DNA from: Aspergillus flavus
Lineage: Eukaryota > Ascomycota > Eurotiomycetes > Eurotiales > Aspergillaceae
Length of the DNA stretch: 64,000 nucleotides
Reading direction: 5' to 3'
Assembly (NCBI RefSeq): GCF_009017415.1
Contig: NC_092407.1
Coordinates: 3,348,001 to 3,412,000, forward strand
Part shown: piece by piece, positions 36,392 to 48,952 of the stretch
Position numbering within the stretch: the first letter of the stretch is position 1
Layout: every line of letters starts with the position of its first letter
The notes under the pieces: model-generated
What the model saw: only the letters and a program-made list of their open reading frames with translations
Told to the model about the DNA's origin: nothing
Database searches by the model: none
Program-made: the position numbers and the translations under genes

Positions 36392-37577
36392 ATGTTCCTC
36401 CAACGCACAGCCTTCGCCCTCGCGCGGCGCACTCCTGTCAGGGCCGTTGCTGCCCGCCCTTTCTCCTCCTCCGTCATCCGCTGTACGTGAGCCCAATGTC
36501 AAATTCAAGACCGCCTCTTGAGAGCCTTCGTCGCAGTCACCACCCTTCCTGTGAACCCATTGGGTCCTGGAAATGGGATATGTCCACATTCAAGGCAATT
36601 TTATCGACGCACTAGCTAACATTGAGTCTTTTGTTTGCAGCCAACAAGGCGAAGTACGCTGTTGAGAAGGATGGCAAGATCCTTTCTTTCGAAGGTTGGT
36701 AGCCAGACCTGTTGTCATACGATCGTCAAATGCCCGTCTGTAGCCGTATACCCAATCCGTATGCTCATGTGGCTACGGATTATGTCATTGGAGTAGCCCT
36801 CCACCGCAGACCTGCCTTCTCTTCGACGTCTTGATAATCACCCACTACGCTATTGCAAACAATGCTGACCGGTGCTATTCCACAACAGAGATCAAGACCG
36901 AGGAGGACCTCGTCCCCCCCGGTGCTAAGGCCGGTACCGTCCCCTCCGACATCGAGCAGGCCACTGGTCTCGAGCGTCTTGAACTCGTCGGAAAGATGCA
37001 GGGCATTGACATCTTCGACATGAGGCCCCTCGATGCCTCCCGGAAGGGTACGCTCCCTTATGCTTCCTACGAATCTTTCGGTGGTCTACACGCGTGTGCA
37101 TTCAATTAGGACCACTGCGATGCTATCGACGCGGACGAATCGTGACTGACACGCAATGCCGTACAGGAACTCTCGAGAACCCCATCATCGTCAACGGTGC
37201 CGGTGACGAGCAGTACGCTGGTTGCACTGGTTTCCCCGCCGACTCCCACACCGTCAACTGGCTGACCGTAAGTCTTTGTAATGCCATTGAGTGGCGTGTT
37301 CTGTACCTCCGCGCGGAACGCTAATGGAATCAATTCAGGTCTCTCGTGACCGCCCCATCGAGCGCTGCGGCGAGTGCGGCAACGTTGTCAAGCTCAACTA
37401 CGTCGGACCCTTGGAGGATGCCCATGACCGTAAGTCATCTACACTTGCTGAAGCTCTCCAATTCCCCCTGCTCACTCAATCCCTCCAGACGATCACGGCC
37501 ACGGCCACGGCCACCCCGCTCCCGAGGAGCCCAAGACTTTCGCCGACTACGTCAAGCCTGAGTACTGGTACCGGTAA
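36392..37577 (+). CDS. cox4: Cytochrome c oxidase subunit IV (Cox4; mammalian COX5B type)
   Basis: Six exons: 36392-36482, 36641-36694, 36889-37047, 37167-37267, 37339-37429 and 37489-37577, giving 194 residues. Phases 1,1,1,0,1 are all consistent. The first exon encodes an Arg-rich amphipathic mitochondrial targeting presequence (FALARRTPVRAVAARPFSSS). The mature part contains EIKTEEDLVPPGA and the zinc-site Cys residues in YAGCTGF and RCGECGNVV, with PIERCGECG near the end. The final exon encodes a HDHGHGHGHP repeat and ends EYWYR. The protein is a nuclear-encoded peripheral subunit of complex IV on the matrix side of the inner membrane. Five introns in under 600 coding bases is dense for this window. 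Confidence 0.95.
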
Positions 37578-38395
37578 ATATTTGACACAATAATAGCGCA
37601 GTCATATTTTCTCCTCACGGGGAAAATAACAGAGGAATTATGAAAAAGAGAGAAGGGGGTGGCTGTATCTTTGTTGAATCCGGCATTTGTCTCTTGTAGA
37701 ATAGTTGAGTTGAAAGAAGTGATTGGTGTCTAATTGATTATTAGTTTTTTTCCCTTTTGTTGGTCTACTTGGTCTAACAGGGCTAGCTCTAGAATCTTTC
37801 CATGGTTATGTGCTAGCGAGACAAAGAGTATAATTGACATGGCTCCTAATCGATATCGGGTGGCATGATGCGGTAAGTCCGGGAAATTTACGTATCTCGA
37901 TCAGTATCACGTGGCAATATTCCTTTCCTCCGCGCCAATGTCCATGGTTGTATTTTCCGCTTACCCATATCGTTTTTTTACACTGTATATCCGGAACTCG
38001 GATAATAAAATAATACTTGTCTCACATGTACGATTGCATTGATGTTGTTAATTTTAAGAATTGGGATTGGCGGAGTGAAAAATAGCCAAGAGAAGTAGAG
38101 TAAATGTCACAGGCACTGTACATAGTTTATACTGGGGCTGATAGCCGCCCAGAATGGAGGTTATCTGGGAAAATAAATGATTGTATAATTTTGAGAGGAA
38201 TGAATGGTAGTATGCTCAGACTGTTGCTTTTGGTGAAACCCATTGAGGATATGACGTTTTTGTCTCTTGGTGTATCCTGTTGGCTCAGGACGAGGCTTAT
38301 ATGAAGCAGGGGATATGCAGGTTTGTATGCATCTTTTTGAGACATGAGTCGAAAGTAATAGGTTGCTTGTAGGTGTTCCGGATATTCTTAAACAG
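37578..38395. terminator. Convergent 3' region between cox4 and the permease
   Basis: 818 bases between convergent stop codons. AT-rich with AATAATAGC, AATAAAATAATA and T-rich stretches suited to 3' end formation on both strands. No gene is seen. Confidence 0.5.
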
Positions 38396-40267
38396 TTACC
38401 GACCCAACATGCGCAGCTCGACATACCGTAATGGCGGGTACACGAGGCCAGCCCAGGTAAATCCGACGTAGTTACCCATCTATTCAATATTAGATGTGTT
38501 CTTTTGGGTTTGTCAAGGTAGGGGGGAGAGTAATGAATCACTTACATCTGCGCCATATTCACCCACTAGTCTGGAAAGAGGACCAATATACCAGACTTGC
38601 GCCATGCACAGGATTGCACCGACCCAACCGACTACGAAAGCGGCAAATGCGGCGACGCCCACAGGTAGCTTGGAGGGGTCATTCCACACATTCCAGTTAT
38701 ACCCAGTACGGAACCGGAAAATGAATCGCTCCTCGAGAATGATAGCGAACCATATTGCGACCCAGTAGCCCATGAGAGCGAGGAAATTGGTGAAGATATC
38801 AGAAAGGTTGCTTCGACCAACCAATGCGCAGACGGTGTAGATTATAACGCCGATGGTGTTCCATATAGCTCTCGGGACCTTTTCGGCGTATCGTCCAAGA
38901 ACCTGGAAGTCAACACCGGCGGAGTAGGTCGGTGGGATGGTATTTGCAATGAGTCCTAGCGCAACAACCACCGAGCAGAACTTGCCGAACCCATGAAGAG
39001 GCCCGAATCCTTCGACGATAAGTGCTCCTGCACCCCTAGAGTATGCTGCGCCGTACTCTGGATGACTTGAGATACCAGATGCAAGTCCGATTCCGACAAG
39101 AAACGCCATAGTGAATGATACAATAAGGCCTACCAATGAAAGTGAGAAGAGTGTCACTCGTGATGTTCTCTCAGGGTAATAAACGAAGAAGTCGGCCGCC
39201 AACGGGGCATAGGTGATGGCAGCACTGAGACAGATAGAAAAAAACGACAACCTAATGACATGGGTTCGCATTAGTCATGGCCACAGCAGCATAGCAAAAG
39301 TCACGGAAGCGTACCGATTCCCAGCGAGCGTGCGAGGATCCCCAGATGAAGGCGTGGACAGATCAAACTTCGATGAGGACACAGCGTAGAGTATAGAGAC
39401 TACGATAATCTGGGGAAGGAACGCGAAGCTTGACGCAGTCAGTGCCTGACTAAACTTATTAAAGGCATCCAAACCCACCGTTCGTAGTAATGGAAGACCT
39501 GATAGCCGAACGTGGCTATCACCCAACAACTGACCGCGATGATCACGATGCCTACCATTGGATCAACACCTGTAATCGAAATTCTCAGTACCATGACAAC
39601 CTACCGACAGCTACCGACATGTTCCCATTTGGTGACACGGCAGATAAGATCTGCCCGCATACTACGCAATCAATTAAAGAGTACCCAAGCATTTGGATCA
39701 GATTCAGGATGACGACAATCTTGCTCGGCCACCACCCCATCGTATAGCGTCCGAATGCCTATTATCATGTTAGCATACAGCAAATAGTCGGCTTAGCTTA
39801 TAAAAGCCCACCATAGTCCGGACGCCTGAGACTGGCCCCCATGTGGCCATCCACGAGGCAACTAATGCGCCAACCAAAGCACCCAGAACCGAACAGAGTG
39901 CCGAATCCAGAAAGCTCAAGCCATATACAACGGGCCCCAGCATTCCTAGGGTGATGTTGTTGGCCGCCAAATTAATTGAGACCCAGAGTAAGAACGCTTG
40001 CAGGTACGAGACCCAAGTCAACTTTTTCATCCGTTCATGTTGCTGCACCCTTTCGATACCACGGGCTTCCAGGTTGTATTCGATCAGTTGGTTTTCAAAC
40101 CTCCTGACATATGCAGCAATGCGTGGCGATAAGAAAGGGCCGTCCGCCGCATCACGACCCTCTCCATCATACTCTGCAGTATGGGACGGGTGGTCAGTGA
40201 AGGGAGTCTTTGACGGTTCTTTTTCAGAGTTTACCCCTAGGGTAGACAGAGGAGGTTCCGAGGACAT
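38396..40267 (-). CDS. fcyB: NCS1-family permease, purine/cytosine (Fcy) type
   Basis: Six exons: 39812-40267, 39605-39758, 39479-39569, 39315-39428, 38546-39251 and 38396-38479, giving 534 residues. Introns of 35-66 bases keep the frame throughout. The hydrophilic N-terminus is followed by about 12 membrane spans. Conserved NCS1/Fcy signatures include VSGVRTM, GWWPSKIVVILNLIQMLGYSLIDC, GQILSAVS, YERFAFLPQ, FDLSTPSSGD and ITYAPLAADFFVYYPERTS. The long fifth exon continues through RYAEKVPRAIWNTIG and GYWVAIWFAIILEERFIFR. These proteins import cytosine, purines or related bases by proton symport at the plasma membrane. The exact substrate cannot be read from sequence, and the symbol reflects the closest known Aspergillus family member. 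The second intron is only 35 bases, so that join is less certain. Confidence 0.85.
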
Positions 40268-41481
40268 GCTGTTACTATCCAGTTAGTATCAGCTCATGAA
40301 GAAACTGAGGGCTAAAAAAGCGCGCATGAGTCCTTTCGCTGGAATTATCCAGATCAAGTTCAACCGTATATTCTCAGAACGACAACTGCTGCCACATCAT
40401 CTGTACCCAGGTTCGGAGACAACAAGCCAAGAAACACGCGAGTCATGGCCGGGCATATTGCATCAGATCTCTGTGTCACAGCGTTGCCGAACACCGGTCA
40501 TCATGCAGGCGTATTACCTAGATACCTTGATCGACAGACAAAACCACGCTACTTGTCTTCATGATAGCCATCCCTTGCATAGAGATCCTGTGAGAAGACG
40601 GGAGAGTTGTACTCGTAACAATTGCTTTCTGTTTCCCCACGACTTGGGTAAATCGGTTATTGCAACTATGACTTGAAAACTCAAAAAGTTAGCCAATCGA
40701 ATTCTCCACTGTATTGAATGGAAATCTTTTCCTTGAAAAGGTATGATGGGGTTCACCTAGGTAGTATATAGAAGAGCCCGTTGTGACACGCAGAAAGCTT
40801 GTCGGCGTAGTGAAAGCTTCGCGAACAATGGTCAAGAAGTGGCAAAGGGAATGTCAACTTTTTTATTTTGAGAGGGAGGAAAGATTCCCACTGTCTTGCC
40901 GCGGGGAAGTCGTTCGGTTCTCCGCTCCGATAGCGGATTCCGCCAATGATAAGCTACCACCATTTGTTGACGTACCTTTGAATCATGGGGATTTCAACAT
41001 ACATAAAATGACATCGGCGCGGAACTTATGGGGCTGTGCGCATCAATTTATTCCAGTTGCTATTGCAGAGATCAATCGCCGACTACATATGGGCTAGGCT
41101 GAACATCTACAGTTGTTAGATAAGACGACACATTGGTAGAGTCACTGATGGGTCGGTCTATTTGCGCCTCTTCAAGGCTTGGATATGACGCAGGTTCATT
41201 GCATTGGTTTAGAGGACTATCATGGATTGTGAATCAAGTTATAAACGACAAGTGGGGTATTCCAAGTGTAAAGGAAGAGAAGAGTAGAACAAAGCGAAAG
41301 GACAGCAAGGCCAACTCCAAGCACTTCGCCAAATATTGTGCAAATTGTTGTCAAATAGAAGATAAAAAGATAAAAGAGCATGCATTGCCGTTGCGCGAAT
41401 TCAGTTCCCTAGCAACCTGAACAAACGTTCCAGATATCTCATGCACTGATAATCATGTCTTCGTCAAATCCCGCCGAACGT
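40268..41481. promoter_or_regulatory. Region upstream of the permease, downstream of Myb gene B
   Basis: 1.2 kb with no supported gene. It holds the promoter of the permease and the 3' end of the next Myb gene. Two AGATAA elements (41360-41365 and 41368-41373) match the HGATAR site of the AreA nitrogen regulator. They lie 1.1 kb from the permease start, so a link is speculative. Open frames at 40296, 40783 and 41133 (+) have no motifs. Confidence 0.45.
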
Positions 41482-43233
41482 CTAGAGGTCCTTAAAGTGC
41501 TCTTTCGCATACTGTTCACACGCCTGCATCCATGTCAAGAATTGGACCCAGATTAGGATCTCTGGTGCTCACCTTTGCCGGTTTTCCAACTTTTTGCCCG
41601 ATAACTTTCCACTTGCTCGCCTCATATTCTTTGATTGCCTCGCGGAGTGCTATGGACTGCATGCTGTCAGACGCAGTATGATAAAAGAGATCTTCCTCGA
41701 AGCGCCAAATTTTACCTCATCTTCATCGAACTCGGCATAGTGCATATCCTAATTTGGACTATCAGTCATTGGAAAATAACGCAATCCAGGATAATGGCTG
41801 AAACGCTACCTTATACCAGTGCTTCTTAACACTCCCTTCGGTTCGAAAAGGAAATGTCTATGAGTTCCGATTAGCAACATAACTGGGACCATGGATCAGA
41901 ACCGACAGCAGCCTACCTTAGCAATCTCACTCCAGCTGCGACCAGCATCGCGCATTGTCTTTAGTCGCTGCTCTTCCTCCGCAGTCCACGGAGTGTTGGT
42001 CCTTCCCTTTTTCCTGGGGGGAGCTTCTGGCACTCCTGGCCCAGGTTCAAGCGCGGCCTCGCCCGCAGCGGCGGTAGTCCCAGATGTTGACATGGTTGTC
42101 GCAGTGCTTATCTGGGGCGAAGCACGGCGCTTTTTGGGGTTGGGGGGAGAAAGCTGAGATTGGGGCATAGGAATGCCCTCGTATGAAGGCACTCTTTGAA
42201 ATGGGTTGACTTGCTGCGGAGCTAACAGATGAGATGGCGCGCTGGTCGATGGAGATGCCTTGACTCGTTTGGAGTTTGGAGGGGCTCTAGTTGAGTGTCA
42301 GGGAAGAAGAAACAGGAGGTGAGATAGTGAATCGCGTTAAGGAATAGTGAACAGGGCCTCGGATGAAACAGTAATGACACAATATAAGTATATCAATCGA
42401 ACGAGTAATAATCATCAACGAACGGGTAAACTCAAGACCATTCACTCTGCAAGTCACATGTGATGGACCGAAGAACACAAAAAGTAAAAAAGCACATGAC
42501 ACGAGGACTATATATACGGACGAAGAAGGCAAGGGCTGGCAAAAGTCATTGTTGCGCCGCACTGTCGAAGCCTCTATTCCCCCGGGAAGGGAAGGACGAG
42601 GAGGAACCAACTTACGACATGGTGGACGATGCGCTGTATTCCCAATCACGCTGCGTCGATTCATCTGTAAATACACATGCTTAAGAGATTAGCAATCCGC
42701 TACTCCAGGGTAAATTGGCCTATCCAGTCCAGGGAAAGCAGCTCTTGGTTACACCAAAAAAACAATGACGATGACACGGGCGCATCCCACGGTGTGGCAG
42801 TAGCGCTGCAGGATGTCAACCACGTACGGCACGCACAGGAATGTGAAAGTGGTTGAGGAGATTACGTGCATATAAAGGCTCGGTGAGGTTGATGCTTGTA
42901 CAGTATAGATGTGGGTGTTAATCGGGAAGGAAATGATAAGATATCAAACTAAACAGCGGGACCCAATGTGCAGAAAGTTGAAGGAGAATGAAATCGGGAA
43001 CGCAGAATAATAACGAAGAGAAGGAGAAATCAAATATAAACAGGTTTAGGCACAATAATTGGAAGACTTTTCTGGCATAGGAAGAGCTAGAGGTGGAGGA
43101 GTAGCAGTATGGGAATACAAAGGCTGGCAATAGTACGATAGAGGAGGAGTACTGAACGAGCGACAAGATGATCCGGTCAGAAGAAAAGAGTGGAGAAGAT
43201 CAATAGGCAGCATACGTACTGGTCAGAGTTCAT
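41482..43233 (-). CDS. Myb/SANT-like DNA-binding protein (paralogue B)
   Basis: Proposed exons: 43216-43233, 42616-42650, 41917-42286, 41810-41857, 41716-41748, 41573-41656 and 41482-41523, giving about 209 residues. The last five exons are well supported by phase and motif. The first two are the least certain, because the first intron would be 565 bases. A disordered Ser/Pro/Lys-rich N-terminus (APPNSKRVKASPS) precedes a clear Myb repeat, TPWTAEEEQRLKTMRDAGRSWSEIAKTFPFRTEGSVKKHW. A second repeat-like helix pair follows, SIALREAIKEYEASKWKVIGQKVG, ending in ACEQYAKEHFKDL. The intron before SIALREA is phase 0, at the position matching paralogues A and C. Probably a nuclear regulator. Confidence 0.78.
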
Positions 43234-44108
43234 GGCTGAGGAAGGACTCCTGTTCCTCAAGGATTCGTATCAAATCAAATAGAAGGTAACAAAGAGGTGA
43301 AGTTACATGGAAAAGAGAAATAAATGACACACAGGAGAGAGAGTATGAACGAGTGAGAAAAAGAAAAGGTGAAGAGTGAGCTGAGAGGAGAATACTTTAC
43401 TTGTACAGTAAAGTTCCTGTACAGTTACAGCTGAGGGGAAATCAAATTAATTCTGTACTAGAGAAAATCACCCAATCCCGATGTCTCCGAGCTTTTGCTT
43501 GCTTTTTATAATAAATCATAATAATTATTCTTTTGTTTTCTTCTTCCTTTATCCCCCGTATTTAATCCATTCTGCAGGTAACCCCCGATTATAACATACT
43601 GTACTTGACAAAATAAAAAGGCATTATAAAGAATCCTTCTACTGAGGTCTGATCCTAACGATTTTCTTCAAACTAAAATGTCAAGATACCGGAAACGGCA
43701 TATATACTACAAACTTCAGAACTTCCAAGTTCCTGTAGTAGCAAACTTACTGTAACCCTCCGGTGATTGTGCTATGATCGAGACTTCATGACTTAGCTCA
43801 ATTTACCAGCCACCAAAGCCCTCCATGTCAAACATTAGGTCTAGGCGAATATCTTGGTGACAAACCAGCGTTGTTGGACACCCAACGGGGTAATCAACAG
43901 GTATCAGTCTAGACAAAACTGTTGTCGGTCCATAGAGCTCCATTTCAACCCTGGTCTTTCTTTCCGGGCTAACCTGACAATGCTGCAGTTGTCCAGTTGG
44001 GGCCAAGCAGTCTGACATGACCTGTTGTGAGGGGCTTTCTATCCAGTGTGCTCTGGCCACCACTAACTACTATAGGGCGACATTGATCCGTCTTACTTGG
44101 CAGGCAAC

Positions 44109-44126
44109 AAAAAAAAAAAAAAAAAA
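44109..44126. repeat. A18 homopolymer
   Basis: Uninterrupted run of 18 A followed by GAAGGGAG, in the divergent intergenic region. Confidence 0.9.
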
Positions 44127-44750
44127 GAAGGGAGAAGCAAATGGGTCTGCTTATGGATAAGAATCAGGTTTGTCCTTTTTTGAGTTCCATCATTTTACGA
44201 TTTTTGTACTCGAAATTAACTATGGGAAGTGGGGTAACGCTCAACCATTAATCAGTTAAGTATAGTTAATTGGTACCTGTGTGTCAACATGACATCTGCA
44301 CCGTTAGATCAGTTCATAATGCAAGTTTCTATTGTGCTTATTATTGTTGTTCTTATTATCATTTTTCTGGGTCCTCTTGTAAGAAACAATATATAAATAG
44401 AAGGAGGTAGCCGTTGTTGTGTACATATAGTCATAATCGGGTTCGTGCATAGATCATCTATATAAAGAGACGGAGAGAGTAGGGCAGAAGGGGCGCGTGA
44501 TCTTTCTTTAGCATCAACTCGACTCATTCCTTGGATTGATATCATTCCATCGCTACTTTAGTAGACTTCTCACGGGAGGAACAGACTCTGCTGATTGTGG
44601 ATGCTATTCGAATCCTCGAGTCCAACAGCTCTTTCTACCCTCTAATCTGTACCATCTTTGAGTTAGTGAGATATCGTAGTGCTTTGTCATATACAGCATA
44701 GTAGCAGCACATACACTGCTTAATTTCTAGCATGCGATCAGAGGGCGGAT

Positions 44751-44783
44751 TGACGTCATCACTGATAAGGATTGCTCACGTGA
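44751..44783. promoter_or_regulatory. CRE palindrome and E-box upstream of the KDEL receptor gene
   Basis: A perfect TGACGTCA (44751-44758), the site of CREB/ATF-type bZIP factors, is followed 17 bases later by the palindrome TCACGTGA (44776-44783), a bHLH site. They lie about 460-490 bases before the erd2 ATG. Use by stress-responsive bZIP factors is inference. Confidence 0.5.
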
Positions 44784-45242
44784 TGTACACGCGGCCCCGG
44801 ATTCGGGGTGGATCCCCGTGCTGAATGAGCTCAGCTCCCGTGCCTTCTGTGCTCTGGAGATACCGAGATACATGACACATCTGTAGGACAGAATCTCCCC
44901 GTGTCCTCTACGTGTTGACCGCCCTTTCTCCTACCATCTGCTCCCTCCTAGCACGGTTTCCCTTTGGCCACGTTGTCACTTTATTGGACTCTGGCTGTGG
45001 TCGCACATTCCAATCTGCGTTTGCGAAGCAGCAATTGTACAACACTATACGAAGCTTTCGAGTACTATCCTGATAGCTTCGAGAAGGACGGGTGATAGCG
45101 AGGCAGTAGATCTCTTATCAGCACTCGAACTGTCTTGATGGCTATTGCTTGGATGGTGTCGTGATTCGTGAACATTGAACTCCTACTTACAAGTCATATT
45201 CTTGAGAGACCCTGCGTTGGCTGATTTGGATATCACAATACA

Positions 45243-46382
45243 ATGGACCCGAAGTGGAACATTTTTCGCCTAATAGGCGACCTCGCCCATATCTCTTCAA
45301 AAGGCATCCTGCTGTGGGCTATCCATCGCAACAAGAGCGCGGAAGGTCTGTACGCCGTCCCTAGTTTTTGATAGGCATTATTCTCACCTGCTGCTTCTCA
45401 TTACAGGTGTTTCGCTTCTTACCCAGGTGCTATATATGTTGGTTTTTCTCAGTCGTTATCTCGAATTATTTATAGGGAGAGGATGGGGGACCTTTTATCT
45501 AGTGTTTTTTAAGCTCTTTTACATCTTCTCTTCGGCATATATCATCTTCTTGATGATGAAGGTATACCCCCGGACACGGGAACGGGAGAGGGCATGGAAA
45601 TTAGCTCTAGGCTCTGCTGCGGTGTCTTTAGTGTCAGCACCGATCTTGATGCTAATATTCAGACATCCTTGGCCACAGAGATGGTTTACGGAGGTGAGTT
45701 AAACTAGGGATACATTATTTGTTGGAGACCAAACTAACGGGGCGGGGCCTGCGCTATATAGATTTGGTGGACATTCTCGATCGTCCTGGAATCCGTTTGC
45801 GTGCTACCTCAATTACTACTCCTCCGCCAGACCACCGTCCCCACTGTCATCGACTCCTATTATCTCCTTACATTAGGTTCCTACCGGGCATTTTACATTC
45901 TAAATTGGCTGTATAGGGGATTTGCTTCTCATCACTGGGACCCCATTTCGGATATTTTTGGCATCGTCCAGACCGCGTTCTACATTGACTTCGCTTGGGT
46001 CTACTATACGCGACAGCGCGTAAAACTCCGCAATGGTGGCGTTGTAGACTCCGAGGATTTCCGGAACAGCTGGCTGGTCAACAAAGTGTTGAGTTTCAGG
46101 CAGCGACGGAGCGTCGATGAAGAACAGCACCTCCATGATGAAGGAGCAGAAGCCGAACATGGGGCTGATGGTGAACGGCCGAGAAACAACCGCTGGGGCG
46201 CTCGAGGGATTTCTATCTCAGCAGATGACACATTAAACGAGACTCGCAACCCCAAACCCAGCAGCGCAGGTGACGACCGGCTGGAGGGATTCCTGGAGGA
46301 CGAAGAGGACACTTGGGAAGAGCACGCAAACCAGCAAACACAGCACAAGCATTCTCCTGATGCGACAGGCAATCAAAAGTGA
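45243..46382 (+). CDS. erd2: ER lumen protein-retaining (KDEL) receptor family, with long acidic tail
   Basis: Exons 45243-45345, 45407-45693 and 45762-46382 (GTCTGT and GTGAGT donors), 336 residues. Residues 1-230 match the seven-helix Erd2 fold: N-terminal NIFRLIGDLAHISSKGILLWAIHRNKSAEG, SLLTQVLYMLVFLSRYLELF, IWWTFSIVLESVCVLPQL, and the last helices with FYILNWLYRGF and AFYIDFAWVYYTRQRVKLR. Erd2 returns HDEL/KDEL-bearing ER proteins from the Golgi. The usual length is about 210-220 residues. Here a further 106-residue hydrophilic tail (230-336) is rich in Glu, Asp, Gln and His (for example LEGFLEDEEDTWEEHA). The tail should face the cytosol. It may be one of several Erd2-like genes in the genome. 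Confidence 0.92.
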
Positions 46383-48952
46383 TCAATGAAATGCTGACGG
46401 AGGCAGGGATTCTGCTTATAGAAGGCTTTTTGCTGCAGGTTTGACATGTGTGCTTGGATTTCTGTGTTTATTTTGGGGCTTGTGCCATCATGATTCCGAC
46501 TTTTACAATCAAGTAAAATGACATCGATTTTTGATGCAGTAGCGATCGACTAATATGCGATGTGACTGAAATTGGAACGATGGATACTATTTTTGGAATG
46601 AAATCAGCCCTGCCAGGGCCTTGAGGACCCTGATTTGATATAATTTTAAACGATAATCTGCATTGTCCGGGAAGGGGAAAGATGAGAAGGGGCGGAGTTT
46701 AAGAGAGAGAGAGAAGTAATTGGAGAAATTTCAAGGAAATCAAAGAAAATAAAATAAAAAATAGTAATAGCACATAAGAACATCACCTAAAGTAAGTCTA
46801 TCCTTCCATGAAAGAAGAATGAATGAAAAAAGAACGTGGAGCCGTTGTTTCAAGACTTGCTCTGAGCCATGGCTGCGCCATTTCATAGCCACGGACCCCA
46901 TATCAAGGCCGTTGAGACTACATCCATGTTCGGTAAACAAAGAGAGGGGGCCAAGTTGAAGTTAGAAGGACAAAACTGCCTGATCAGCGTTCGGAAGTCG
47001 GCTTTGGGGGTGGGAAATAGGTTCGCGAATCCTTGTCTTATACTGTTGTTTAGTAAGGAAGTACCGAGGGCAGCGTGCAAACTGGTAGCTATAGGCAGAT
47101 GGGCTGATGTTAATTTGAAATTCTTTTTAATTAGCCTTCCCCTTCCAGTTTTAGCCCCAATCCTGTGACATCACGTGCAAGCCCCTTCCCGTCAACCATG
47201 GAGATGCAATCATTGCCATGTCTTTCGTCTGTATGGATGGTGGTGAGGGGTCGACCAGAAAATTACACGACTATCAGCCTCAATATGCTGTGCTTGGGGG
47301 GCCGGAGGGGGGCGGGGGAGAAATGGTGTCTTCTTCATGATCATGGCGAGACAAATTTCCCGTGATTGATCTGTTTAAGCGCTTGTGCCATCCCGACTCC
47401 CGAGATCCACTGCTGACGGTCTGGAAATGAGGGCTCAAAGCCAATCTTTCATCTCATCTGGCGTCTAACCATTTGATATCGGCGGAGACACGTGGCACTG
47501 GTTGGATCATTTGGATGCACACGACCGGGAGGATTCTTGAGGATTACTACCTTATGTCTGAGAATCTGGATCACTAACTTTGCTAGACTCAGCTCTTGAA
47601 AGAGTTGAAATGTCATCGTGGTGGTCAGAGCAATATCCCCAGTCCTGTCAATCCCGCTAATTTTGACTAGTTCGTTCCTAATCCACCGGGGATTTGCAGC
47701 CGCAGCAACGAAGCAGCGCTTAATGACCCGCTTTGGTTCTTCGAGCAGCCCATCCACGAAGCTTTGCCCGCTCTGGTGATGGAACTGGACCCTATGGGGG
47801 TATTCGGGTCTTAGTCGATGGAGCAAATGTTTCTATGTGTCTTGTGCCTCTCTATTCCATGGACTCACTCGTTCCGGACTTGGTCTAGGTAAGGAATCCT
47901 AGTTGATGACCCTATTATTGTTGGGGCTACACACTAGTAGCTTATCTATCAACTTCTCCGGCCCTTTAGGCCTCCCCACTCGTGTAGTGACTAGAAGTCA
48001 TAGAAAGGCGTTCGCTTGCATTGTGTCCGGGAAATTTGGTTTGGTTTATTTTTATTTTTTCGACGTATTATTTTTATTTGATTTGATTTTATTTTTTTTT
48101 TTTTTGTTCCTTCCAAATGACACCTCCCTTTCAATTGAACCTGGCAAAGTCTGTTTATTATAATTATTATTACTTGTATTTTCTTGTCAGATCCAGCGCT
48201 AATTTCCCCCCGACCGTCCTTCTAATTCTAGGATACGGCGGCCCGCTAAGCACCGATCCTATTCCTTTGCCATGATGTCCAACCCATGGTTTCCACCCCT
48301 GGAGATCCAGAGCACTGGGACTATGATCGCAGGTGCTGCCTTGCCATCGAACAGCCATGTGGGCCTTTGAAATGCAAAGTCTGCGCCCCCGAAAGTTTGG
48401 GGGCTGGAATTCTTCTCCCCATGTTATGTCAAAGGATGAGCCATGGCTTTTCCTAAGACGCCAATGTTTTCTATCGGGATAAGTTGGCGCTTAAATGCGG
48501 GCTCATCGTCAAGTTTACACCTCTGGTTAAGAGCGACTTAGAGCGGCACAGCGTGGTCGGCGGTATCTACACATCTCTTGGAGCTCTCTAGACCTGTTGA
48601 CAGGGAAGAAAAATCCATTCAAGAATTCTAGCCTGCCTCGCAAGGCATTCCCCCCTCTATCGTCGTGCTTTACTAAGGATATGAACCTGCATAACACTAT
48701 CATTATCACTTTGTTTCTTCTATTTATTTAATGCAGCAGTCTCTCCTCAGTCGTGGCTTCAGTGTTGCGAAGGACGTTAAATTTCATTGGCTTTCCCAAA
48801 AGGAACTACTGCTTATATACTACCGCCTCCGGCCCCAATAAATACGTTCATTTCACACCTTTGCCGCTGTGGTTGTTGCTCCTGTCGTTGTCTCATCAAA
48901 CGTTTGATCCTCCCGCTGCTACATATTGTTGATTCTCCTATCGGCTTGCTCC
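46383..48952. other. 2.6-kb intergenic region, no supported intact gene
   Basis: Contains A-rich DNA after the receptor gene (46690-46770), T-rich tracts (48040-48110) and, on the minus strand at 47449-47826, a 125-codon open frame with protein-like composition (see findings). The last 200 bases are probably the leader of the third Myb gene. Nothing else is recognised. Confidence 0.5.

Larger units (their letters stand above)
43234..45242. other. Divergent intergenic region between Myb gene B and the KDEL receptor
   Basis: 2 kb with no supported gene. It contains purine-rich DNA upstream of the Myb gene (43300-43390), a repeated TACAGTAAAGTTCCTGTACAG element (43403-43425), an A18 run (44109-44126) and, closer to the receptor gene, a CRE palindrome and an E-box. 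Confidence 0.5.
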
